A DNA stretch of 31,109 nt. Origin: Symbiodinium natans (taxonomy: Eukaryota > Sar > Dinophyceae > Suessiales > Symbiodiniaceae). The DNA is taken from contig CAJNDS010000839.1 in assembly GCA_905221605.1 (NCBI GenBank), forward strand, positions 30,001 to 61,109, given 5' to 3'. Below are positions 1 to 8,810 of this stretch, piece by piece. Position 1 is the first letter of the stretch. Every line of letters begins with the position of its first letter. The position numbers and the translations under genes are program-made. The notes below the pieces were generated by a model. That model did no database searches. It was not told the DNA's origin and saw only the letters and a program-made list of their open reading frames with translations.

Positions 1-33
1 GTTGCCGAAGTCTCCTAATTACGAGGTTCAAGT

Positions 34-303
34 TTAGTGAACCAGCCAATCTTGCAATATCTTGCGTGTTGCCACTCCAGGCTGTTCGCAGTCCTTTTCG
101 ATCAGGGAGACTGGTGCCACCGGGAGTGGGAGCTTGATGAAGAGATGCGCGTTGTCATTCAGCAGGCCACGCAGTCTGCCGTTGCAGTCAGCTGCAGTGT
201 CTCGTTGATTCTGCAGCACATGTCCCTGCAGATTTTGGACCTGGGCCTCTGTGATGTTGAGCAGCGTGCTCAAGCCGATGCCCTGCTTCAGAGAATCGGG
301 CAA
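34..303 (-). CDS. Candidate exon on minus strand, unknown protein
   Basis: The minus strand is open for 89 codons. Its first two thirds look protein-like, with a helical, glutamine/leucine-rich stretch containing ITEAQVQNLQGHVLQNQ. In transcript direction a possible acceptor (gcag followed by GGC) lies near 287. The plus-strand frame here is less protein-like. No family is recognised and no neighbouring exon could be joined with confidence, so this is a candidate exon of a minus-strand gene running off the left edge. Confidence 0.3.
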   Translation of the reverse strand: MPDSLKQGIGLSTLLNITEAQVQNLQGHVLQNQRDTAADCNGRLRGLLNDNAHLFIKLPLPVAPVSLIEKDCEQPGVATRKILQDWLVH

Positions 304-343
304 GGGCCTCAGCGTGTCGCACGTTTGGGGAGGGGTTGGGAAG

Positions 344-366
344 TAGGGTTTCGGGTTTAGGGTTTA
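344..366. repeat. Interstitial telomere-type repeat (TTTAGGG-like)
   Basis: About three degenerate TTTAGGG/GGGTTTC units in a row on the plus strand. TTTAGGG is the telomere repeat reported for dinoflagellates. The other two copies in this window (2460-2488 and 16063-16088) are in the opposite, CCCTAAA, orientation. Confidence 0.7.
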
Positions 367-623
367 AGGAATCCGGGCACACCAAGCTGCATTCTGTGCA
401 CGTCACAAGATACTTGCCGTGGTTACCGTTGCTCCGAGAGTGAACCATTTGTTTGCCACCTTACCGTCAGTATTTTCAGCACTGTCAGGCCCGAGGAGGA
501 GTCAGACGCCCGTGCCGGCTCCAACTTGCCGCGACCGTGGTGGCCGCCTGACCCGAGCTCCAAGTCGTAGCCCAAGTTTCCTGCAGACATCCCTTCTGGA
601 TTCTGGATCCTTCGAGTCAGACT

Positions 624-810
624 TTGCCAAGCTTCAGGTCTGACAAAGTGGATGCTTTTGAAGACCAGTACCCTCAGGAGGAAGCGGATATGGGCGACGC
701 AGAGGCGCTTTGCGATGTGCAGAGTCTCGCACTATCTGCCAACTCGAAAAGCCCAGGTGACGGGAACTGGCCAGTCCGGCTTTCTACAAAGCTCAGGACA
801 AGCTGGCTCT
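624..810 (+). CDS. Weak exon candidate, acidic
   Basis: A plus-strand open frame begins near a possible acceptor (cttcag, about 638). It encodes an acidic segment including DAFEDQYPQEEADMGDAEAL, followed by a Ser/Asn/Gly-rich stretch. Composition is the only support. No family is recognised and the antisense frame overlaps, so it may be spurious. Confidence 0.2.
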
Positions 811-949
811 GCTGGCTCCATGGCGACCACTGTGAGCACCAGCTTCTGAACTCTTTTGTTGTAAATTTCCGTTTGACATGCTAACCCTTCCAAGCCAAAG
901 ATCTGAGGAGTTGCAGGTGGCAAGCAAGACGAGACTTGGCTTGAGTATC

Positions 950-1198
950 TCACATGCAGCTTGAGGTGCCAGTTAGATTTTCCATATCGAGGAGTTCGCA
1001 GAGCTTTGGCAAGTCACCGCAACTCGCGTCGGCCGACACCTCAAGATCTCCGATCAGGACCCGGCGCCTGGCGTTGCTGCCATCTACCACTTCAGTCTGA
1101 CAGCATTTCGTATACTTTGCATACTTTGCATGTCGCCAGATGCTTTGTATACCGTTGCTCAGTGAACTCTCCGTCCGAGGACCGCGAGCTGCACTCAC
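950..1198 (-). CDS. Weak exon candidate on minus strand
   Basis: The minus frame is open for 82 codons. Its C-terminal third looks protein-like (LIGDLEVSADASCGDLPKLC, then a Leu/Glu-rich end). It has the same orientation as the 34-303 candidate, so the two could belong to one minus-strand gene. Splice joins were not resolved and no family is recognised. Confidence 0.22.
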   Translation of the reverse strand: MSAARGPRTESSLSNGIQSIWRHAKYAKYTKCCQTEVVDGSNARRRVLIGDLEVSADASCGDLPKLCELLDMENLTGTSSCM

Positions 1199-1299
1199 GG
1201 CACGCGCAGCCCTTCCGCACCCTCGTTGCTTTGCTAAATTCCGTTACTTCAGCACTCAAGTGCTCAAGTGCAAGCTGTGAGGTTGTTTAAGCTCTCGAT

Positions 1300-2459
1300 C
1301 ACCTATTTGTCTGGGGTTCATGCAGATCAACATGTGGTCGCCAATTGACCATACCCCTGAACTGTCCACATATCACTCACCCTCACCTTTAGTCTAAGCA
1401 GTACTCAACATCCCCTATGGGCATGCCCTGAAAGGGATATTAAGGGGTATGCTGAGATTCTCCTTCAGAGGCCCATTAAGGATGACGGGGTATGGGTTCC
1501 CCGACTTTCCGCAGCGGATGTTCAGTCAAACCTACAGCCAACGCTAAAGTGACTGTCTGTCTCGCTCTGGCTCGTTCTGGCTCGGTCTCCCTCGCTCGCT
1601 TTCCATCGCTCTCTATCGCTCGCTCTCTCTTTTTTGGCGGCAAAACACGCGTTAAGGCAGAACACAAAAATGTCTTTGCAATTTGCGTGTCCCCGTAACT
1701 TGTGCTTTCAAGGTGGAGATCAATCGTAGCGTCTACGGATAAAAGAACTATTTTCTTTGTTTCCTGTCAAGCCGTGCAGAGATCTTAGGCTTCTTTCTGT
1801 TCTTGCATATTGTTGAGATATTCGATTCGATGGCATGTTGGCACTCAAGTCCTGCAAAGTTTGTAAAGTGAAGACGGTTTGTTTCCTGCCATTCGCTTGT
1901 CCATTCTCATCAGTGTTATCATGCCTGTCCACCTGTCCGTTGCCGTCATCTGACTGAGGAGTTCTTGCTGCTTGTTTTCTCGCGTCGCTTGTAGCGCAAG
2001 CGTCTCTGTGTGACTACATGCACTGCTTTTTTCAATTTCTGTTTTGGTTTATTTGTTTGTGCTGTCACGCCGTTGTAATTTGTCATTCTGGCGCTTGTTG
2101 TTCAGAGTTGGAATGTAAAATAATCCGCACGTGCACGGTTGCCAGGCGGAGGCAAGCCGAACTACAATTGCAATAGCAGGTAGGAGGGGAGAGATTGCTT
2201 TAATCATTCATAACTTTGCTGACATGTTAGTGTTGCCTCCGTTTGCCCATCCAGCCTGCACGTGTTGATCCTTCCGAGCTTGGGTTGAACCCCGCCACCC
2301 GAAAGCAGTATGCCACCTGTAGTGTGCGCAGTAAGCTTATGAAAGGAGGCCGTGTAACGCCTAAATGCAGCAGCTCGACGCCTCAACTGTAGAAACTTGA
2401 GAACACCCACGTGGGGAACACGCAGAAAGGAGGAGCGGGATGAGCAAACATGCCCGCAA
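1300..2459. other. No gene recognised
   Basis: No convincing exon was seen on either strand. The stretch holds a pyrimidine-rich run of repeated CTCGCT/CTGGCT motifs (about 1558-1632), a 9-bp inverted repeat (CATACCCCT near 1349, AGGGGTATG near 1443), and T-rich sequence around 1740-2060. It separates the minus-strand candidates on the left from plus-strand exons on the right, so it could be a gene-cluster boundary. Confidence 0.4.
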
Positions 2460-2488
2460 TCTAAACCCTAAACCCTAAACCCTAAACC
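2460..2488. repeat. Interstitial telomere-type repeat (CCCTAAA)n
   Basis: Four perfect consecutive units of CCCTAAA (TTTAGGG on the other strand), about 300 bp before the first exon of the 2.8-4.3 kb gene. This is the cleanest of the three telomere-type tracts in the window. Confidence 0.85.
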
Positions 2489-2791
2489 GCAGTGAGACTA
2501 AGGTTGAAGGCGAAGCCAAGTCCAGCGCCGAGATGGACCCGGTCCTACCACGAGGCCAGTGGGAGAAGTGGGCCAGAAAAGCGCCTCGGTACTTGCACCA
2601 CGGAGTATCAACGTATTCAGAAACCTAAGCTCCCGATCAGGACTACGAATGCCTGCAAGCACCAAGCACGTTCGAGAAGAGGAGGATTTAAAGGTCCCCT
2701 CCTCAGTTGACTTAAGTTTGGTGGGCAGCTTTAGCTTAGAGGCTTAGTGTTTCCATGTCAGTGTTTCCCCTTTCGTGTTGCCTCGCTGCAG

Positions 2792-3485
2792 GATTTCATG
2801 TACGAGCTCGTCGAGCTGGACGATAGCAAGCTTGCGGCCAACTTGCGAGTTGACGTGAATCTCTGGCGTCGCCTTCAGCTTGCGTGGCTTGTCAGAGCAA
2901 GATGCTAGCCTCTAGAGTCAGTCGAGAGTCCCTCAGGTGAGCTTCTTAAATTGCTTAGGGCCCCCGGGCACTGTTGCGCGACTTTGGTCGCACGTGGCTG
3001 GTGCGCAAGAAAGCCAACCCACACACATTCCCAGAAACTCTCTTCTCTGAACTATTTGCTTGCAATTCTTCGAGCAAGATACAGTTGACTGCTTGACCTC
3101 GCCCGCAGGCACTCAAGTTTTGAATTGATCGGCACCGATGAAAAGACATGGAATGTGCAGCAAGATCTGCGGGAGAAGATGAACTCTTTGGGCATGAAGC
3201 TCTTCTTCGAAGAGAATGCGCCCCTGCAGGAAGAAGAATAGCTGCTGCATGTTGGTGCTGATCATTGCTGAACTTGAAGAAGCCAAGCTAGAGTGCGTAC
3301 TTGCTCACTGCTGGCTTGTTCAGGTGCTGATGGAGCTGATGATGGAGGTGCATGTTACCATAGAAGCTCGAGATGTCCGGGCGGCCTTGCGCATGGCGGG
3401 CCAGGTCGGGGCACCAGGGATATAGGTCAGATTCTTCATGTTGCGGATCATGTTTGCAGGTCTTCACAAGAGGGGTGGGGGGGGT

Positions 3486-3546
<61 letters not shown>

Positions 3547-4240
3547 GCATGACTGCTTTCTGTGAATGTTTGCATGCTCAAGGCGCTCCGTCCAGGAGGA
3601 CAAGCCACCCTCAACCTGACGCCGGAGATGGCCCGCGATCTGAAATTCACTGGCGGCACTGTTCGGGTCAAGCAACTACGAGAGGACCAAGGACAAGTCC
3701 TTGTTGGACGCTCAGATGGATGGGAGGCCTGGGTGAATACAAAGTTCGTCTTCTCAGCTGACGGGCAGGACGGGACTTTGCCGGGGAGTGAGGTCGTGAA
3801 CTGCAGAGACTGTTACTTTCGTTTTTGAGAAACATCCGCTCCTCCTCCCATGGTGGAACACGTGGGACATCTTGCCACCCAGCTGGTGTGTTGTCACAGT
3901 CTCAAGGGGTCGACAGGACGCTGACATCAAGGAGACGGTGGACAGGGACATCACAATGAATCAAGTGTACTTCGAAGTCGAAGTCAACAACACTGACGTT
4001 GTTTTCCTCGAAAACTTCTCGCGCCCCGACTTAGCAGCATTGACAGCCAGCTGTCAGAGAAACGAGTCGCAGCTTGCTCTGGGTCAGCTCTAGCTGCTAT
4101 GTGTTGCAATAGCGACCCCTTGAGGTATACCCTCGGACGGAAGAAGCTTGTCCTTCAACTTCTTGGAGCCAACACTGCCCAGACCTTACAAAGTGGTGTT
4201 GCTGAAGGATGCTCAACACGGCCACAGCTGTGCGTTCAAG
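2792..4240 (+). CDS. Unrecognised multi-exon gene (partial model)
   Basis: Four exons join in phase. Exon 2792-2877 (DFMYELVELDDSKLAA...) is followed by a GC-AG intron 2878-3108. Exon 3109-3229 (FELIGTDEKTWNVQQDLREK...) is followed by a GA-AG intron 3230-3323. Exon 3324-3404 (VLMELMMEVHVTIEARD...) is followed by a GT-AG intron 3405-3582 containing the G run. The exon from 3583 (LRPGGQATLNLTPEMA..., then FTGGTVRVKQL and GWEAWVNTKF) ends near 3747. Probable further exons start at 3917 (DADIKETVDRDITMNQVYFE) and near 4165 (YKVVLLKDAQHGHSCAFK). The product would be soluble, mixed helix/strand, with no signal peptide or membrane segment visible. No family is recognised. Start and stop codons are not identified. 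It could be the 5' part of the channel gene further right, but no channel-family motif was seen in it. Confidence 0.5.
3472..3545. repeat. Long G homopolymer in an intron
   Basis: A G-rich run interrupted by two T's (3477, 3485), then about 60 uninterrupted G from 3486 to 3545. It lies inside the intron inferred at 3405-3582. The open frames that translate it as poly-Gly or poly-Pro are artefacts. Its length is likely to be unreliable in the assembly. Confidence 0.9.
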
Positions 4241-4299
4241 CGTGTCCTGATGTGTCTTGTGCGGTTCATCTGGTTGGGACGCAAGTGGACATGTGCGAG

Positions 4300-4917
4300 A
4301 TCTGCGAGTAAAGAAACCTCGAGTCTGCTTGAGGTGACCATGCGGTCACGATGTCTGCTCGATATGCCTGGCATCACCGTCACTGTCGCCAATCCTCGGC
4401 TGATAGCTTTGACGAGCCCCACAAGTTTTGATGCCGACGTCATACAGAAGGCTCTTGGCATGTTTCCAGGGATACTACCAAGTTCCAATCGCGCCGCAGT
4501 TCCTACAGTTCCAATTCAGCTGCTACAGGTGGTGAGCGTGGGCAAGCAGCAGCACGCTGTCTCCAATGAGCCTGGCATCGAGCTGCAGGAAGCTGCTTGA
4601 TGTTCGCCGAGTTGATTTTCTCCGAGTTCTCAACTTGCTAACTGTGTCACACGTCTGGACCGGCTCTGTTGATGGATGAGTCAGAAGATCGTTGGAAGGA
4701 CGGGCAGACGCTTGAAGCGCTTGAGTCCATCGCCGATAAGAGAGGCCTTGCCCGAAAGGTCATCCACCACATGATGCCGCGATACAGGCTGGAGCTTTCA
4801 ATATCTTTCAATATTCTGCAGTCAAGAAAGTACAAAATAAGTGTAGAAATCTCATGTGCGGCAACTCGGCGAGGAATATTCTGGTGGACATCATTGAGGA
4901 GCAGTGCTTCGGACTGA
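4300..4917 (+). other. Possible further exons, unresolved
   Basis: Short plus-strand stretches look protein-like: around 4330-4450 (MPGITVTVANPRLIALTSP) and around 4669-4790 (EDRWKDGQTLEALESIADKR). I could not assign splice sites that link them to the gene on the left. They may be its continuation or chance open frames. Confidence 0.25.
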
Positions 4918-6387
4918 GCGGTGGCAATTTGGGACTCGACCGCGTGAGGCAGGAAGTGGGTGCATCACATCAGCCCATCAGGTCCCAAAAAACCCGGGGG
5001 AGTAGGGATAAGGCGGGATAAGGAGGCCTCTCCGTGCACCTTTTCCCCAGGAAGACCCACACCTGTGATGCCAGGGTGATGTGAGGGGGTTCCTGCCACG
5101 CAAGAAAAGCCGTCGACTTTGCTCCACTGATGTACAATCGGACTCAGTTGCAGGAGTGTATGTATGATGAAAATCACATGGGTTTAAGCTAAGTCCTGTT
5201 TTGTTTTCAAGGCAAAGCCGTTGTTTGTAACGACGCAACCGGTGAATCCACGACACTCTCGATTCGCCCCGACTTTCCTACGGTCGTACGATTTCGGGCG
5301 GTTCTTGCGCGGTGCCTGGGCGTCCTGGCAGGAGGTTCCGGTCCCTAACATGGGGTCCCCTTGACTGCACCGGTACCTTGGGCCTCAGGGGCTGAGAGGT
5401 CTCATGGGAGTTCTATATAGCCCAAATTGCCGCAAATTGGCGCGAGGGGTCCTAGAGTCCTCTCGAACGCATGCGTCTCCCTGACTAAGCATTTTCGCCT
5501 TGCATGGATACCATGGGAAGGCTCTCGCGAATCCTGGAGGCTGAGCGCCTTGCCTGAAATTTGTGAGCTTCCAGGTGGCGCAGGTTAACGCACGCTTCCG
5601 CATGCTTCCAGGAGAGCAAGCGAAACCCTCAACCAGTTTTTGCAGCACTGTAGCACCTTTCAGGCTATGCACTGGCGAGAGAAGAGAGAAGTACGCAACG
5701 GGCAATCATAAATGGACACAATGCCGCCGATGCAATGCCTGCTGCAAGGGAAAAGCCAGAGCAACGGGATGCAAAGAAGCCGACTAGGCTGTGTTCGTGT
5801 TCTGGGTTATTCTGGGGTTAGAAGTTATAGGTCTACCTGCCTTCAGTGGGAGGGAGAGAGAAGGAAGCCAAGATGACGTGCAAACACGGCATTGCTAAAT
5901 CGACAGGAATCGTAGCGTTTTTTAAGCACAGGGGCATTGACAAGAACGACGAAAACACAAAAAATGACAAACACATCAGAAGGAGAGGAGGAAGAGGCTA
6001 CAAACAGAGCAACACGGGCATGCAGACGTGATCAGGCCCAAAAATCTAGCAAACCTTCCAAGATTCCGAGCAAAACAGGAAGACGAACAGATTGCAGGTG
6101 ACAGCATAGCCTTTGACCTCCTAAACCTGAAGGTCGGAGCAGTCGCAAGAATTGATGCCAGGAAAATCATGGCACCCAAAAAGTCTCGGGTTGGGGGAGA
6201 AGGGCGTTGTGGCTCAAATTTGTGACAGGGCCCTCGCTGCATTTCAGGCATCAAGATGTTGTCGCCATGATCAACAGAGCGTGCAGCCACTCGACCACAT
6301 CTGGGTGAGGCTTCTTGTGCATAGATTTCGACGAGTGACCAGAAGCACGGGTTTGAAACATTTTGACACCATCATCCTACGCTGTAG
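4918..6387. other. No gene recognised
   Basis: Both strands were read. Open frames exist, but none has exon-like composition together with plausible splice sites. The stretch includes a lysine-rich plus-strand frame (5846-6031) of low-complexity composition, regarded as chance. It may be an intron or spacer between the flanking plus-strand exons. Confidence 0.35.
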
Positions 6388-6655
6388 GCTACGTGATGCT
6401 GGAGCACCTTCTCATCAAGCTGGATATTGAACGTGGAGATTGGGAGTTGCAGGCGCCACCACCGAGTCAACGCTGTGGCTTGTTTGCTCTCCACTGGCCG
6501 GTTCAGGTTCAAACGACCTTCCCAAATTTGATGCCTGCATCTTGACAGCAGAGTGGAGAAAGCATTCCTGAAGCGTTCTGCTTCGAGCTAACAAAGGTGT
6601 TCGAAACCCTCAGCGAATATGCGTTCGATGAGATCAACGATTCGGAGGCAGCCGT
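6388..6655 (+). CDS. Two joined exons of an unrecognised helical protein
   Basis: Exon 6388-6452 encodes YVMLEHLLIKLDIERGDWEL and ends CAG. A 99-nt GC-AG intron (6453-6551) follows. The exon from 6552 then continues in frame with SGESIPEAFCFELTKVFETL and YAFDEINDSEAAVT to about 6655. The amphipathic helices resemble armadillo/RIH-like solenoid sequence, which would suit an upstream part of the calcium-channel gene, but that link is inference. No specific family motif was recognised. Confidence 0.45.
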
Positions 6656-7102
6656 GACATGCTGACTTCATAGCCTGCTGTTGGCATCAAAAATCTGCAC
6701 TCGTAAATTTTCAATGCCTTGTTGATGGCTGAGTTCGATTCGAAGACTTGGCTGCCAAAGCCTCGAGACCCAAGCCGATGCTGCCAAGTTGCCGACAGGT
6801 TCCGCTGGTGCTTTGTCGCGAGCCTGAGGAGGACTTGCCACTTTCGCTGTAGAGAGCGCTGCTGGTAACTTGTTGACATTCAATTGGCAGGAGCGAATGG
6901 AGACCTTACGATCGTGGGTCTTGCGAATTTGCCATGTCATTCGGACTGTGGCATTCACAAATCAACCTCGCCTCAGCTTCGCGAATCTTGGAGCAATTTC
7001 AATTATCGGTCTTGCGCTGGCATCAGACGCTGTTCCAAGGAGTGATGGCGGACAGGCTGGTTTGGGCGAAGAGGAGGACATGCAGCCTTGATCAGCATTT
7101 AG

Positions 7103-7206
7103 GATGGCAAGACGCCTCCAGTCGCCCACGCGGCCCAGGAGAACATCTTTGAAAAACTCTTCGATGACACCGGGGAGATGCTGTTGGCACGCGCGTGTCT
7201 CTTGAA
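7103..7206 (+). CDS. Exon of an unrecognised helical protein
   Basis: After an acceptor (atttag at 7097-7102) the frame reads DGKTPPVAHAAQENIFEKLF, then DDTGEMLLARACLLK, with a possible GC donor at 7207. It has the same strand and same helical character as the exon pair at 6388-6655. The intervening exon or exons, if any, were not resolved. No family is recognised. Confidence 0.42.
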
Positions 7207-7228
7207 AGCACTGAGCCGAGAGCTATAA

Positions 7229-7291
7229 AGCGATGTTCGATTGCCCCAAGTAAAACGGACTGCATTCAGTAGGGGCAATGTCGAATCGTCG
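7229..7291. repeat. Short imperfect inverted repeat
   Basis: ATTGCCCC (7240-7247) pairs with GGGGCAAT (7272-7279). Outside the core, CGATGTTCG and CGAATCGTCG extend the pairing imperfectly. The loop is about 24 nt. It may be a small foldback remnant; no target duplication was seen. Confidence 0.4.
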
Positions 7292-7299
7292 AAAGTATG

Positions 7300-8750
7300 T
7301 AGAAGCAGTTGCCAGGGGCCAGGGGCTTAACAAGAGAAGAAGATGACTAAGTCTTGCTTGCTTGTATTCCTGTTGTTGAATCGGCCATGAATTGGACTCT
7401 CTTGTGGTGAGTCTTGCGCATAGGCATTGAAGGGTAAATCTCTACGACATCGGTGACTCCCTCAAATGAATCGTTGTGTTCTGGTGGGTTTTCTTGGGGA
7501 AGGGGGGGAGGGGGTAGGGCAGGGTCGATACTTCGCTTCCGGATCGGAGGGCTATAGCCAGGGTCGTAAGGCTGCGCGATTCGGTCATGACGCTCATCAT
7601 ACTCATCATACTCCGTGTAGCCCGAACCTAACTTCGCTCATGATGCTGCTCGGGTCGAGCAGCTCTTGGCAGTTGATAGCTTTTGACCGACGCGGCATCT
7701 TCGTGCATCTTCGTACTTAGTGGTGCCTCCTTCTACCAGAAGTGGACACACCGGGTCCACTATTGGATCCTCAGCAACCAATGCATGCGCCCCGATGGTG
7801 GGATTGCAAAACGAAGGTCGATGGTAAAAAGTACAATGTAAATACAAGGGATGAAGGGGCCACAGCAGGAAGCACGACCGGGCGCACAGGGGATCAGAAC
7901 ATCGGGGTAGGGCAGAAATGGGAAGAATTGGAATTGGCTCTGGGGTGCTAGATCAAAACGCAGGCGTGACCAGGCGGGGTGGTATGAGTGGCACAATCTA
8001 GCATCTAGCCCAGAAGGGAGGCTGTCGACGGCTCATGCAGCTCAAATACACGCTATCCTGTAGTCCATGGACATGTTCTAGTCTTATGTGTAGTTGCTGA
8101 ATGAGGCTGCGCTTCCTTGCTCAACATCCTGCAGGACGATCTCGCACTGCGTCATGCTGCGCTCTTGGTCTAAGGGTTGTTCGTTCCCGCTGATGTCGGG
8201 TCCTAGGTTGTGCTTTGATCCCAATCAATTCCTACGGGCCTTCCATCTGTCAGATAGAACAATCCTTCAGTCCAAATGTTCTTTTCAAGTTCTTCTTTGA
8301 ACGGCTCTTTCATTGTGATCGTTCTTCCCTCTTGTTCACTCTTTATCTCAGCTCTATGGACCCTTATTTCTGTGACGGTCCAACTTCGGTGAAGCCGGAT
8401 ACTCGCCACGTTCCTTTCACCATGCAGTCTCCGATTGAAGACTGAGAGCCGGTTCACGTCCCCTGGATGTTCTCAGGCGTAGGCTCTCACAACATCTACA
8501 TACGCAGGGTAACTGCGATGACCCCGGTACACCGTTGCACAGCTCCGTTCTCCAGGACGGAGTTATTAGTCTTATACTGGACGGCACGTTTAGGCCCGGA
8601 TTCGAGAGACCATGAAGGCGGGGAACCGCGCTTTCGCAAAGCATCCATGCAGTGTTCGGACCCTTCACGAGATGGGGCCAGTATCTGCATTAGCTTGAAG
8701 CAATAGAAGAAAGTACTTAAAGTAGGGCAGTGTATCCTGTGAATCCTGTG
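7300..8750. other. No firm gene; one tiny exon candidate
   Basis: No well-supported exon was found. A possible very short exon follows an acceptor near 8134 (ctgcag, then DDLALRHAALLV). Repeats of CATCATACT occur near 7590-7612. Longer open frames at 7466-7720 and 8203-8457 have poor composition and no visible homology. Confidence 0.35.
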
Positions 8751-8756
8751 GCAGTG

Positions 8757-8766
8757 TTTGGCTCAA
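8757..8766 (+). promoter_or_regulatory. Possible relic spliced-leader fragment
   Basis: TTTGGCTCAA matches the 3' part of the conserved dinoflagellate spliced leader (which ends TTTTGGCTCAAG) and lies 44 nt upstream of the EF2-like start codon, where a relic leader would be expected. The match is only 10 nt and the final G is not preserved. The same 10-mer occurs at 21834-21843 inside an intron, so chance is quite possible. Confidence 0.2.
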
Positions 8767-8810
8767 CCGACCTTCGGCGTAGCGTCTGTCCTGCTGTAGT
8801 GTCTTGAAGC

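Noticed and set aside
3288-3761. Open frames on both strands with poly-Gly or poly-Pro tracts
   Set aside because: They simply translate the intronic G homopolymer; the real exons on both sides join without it.
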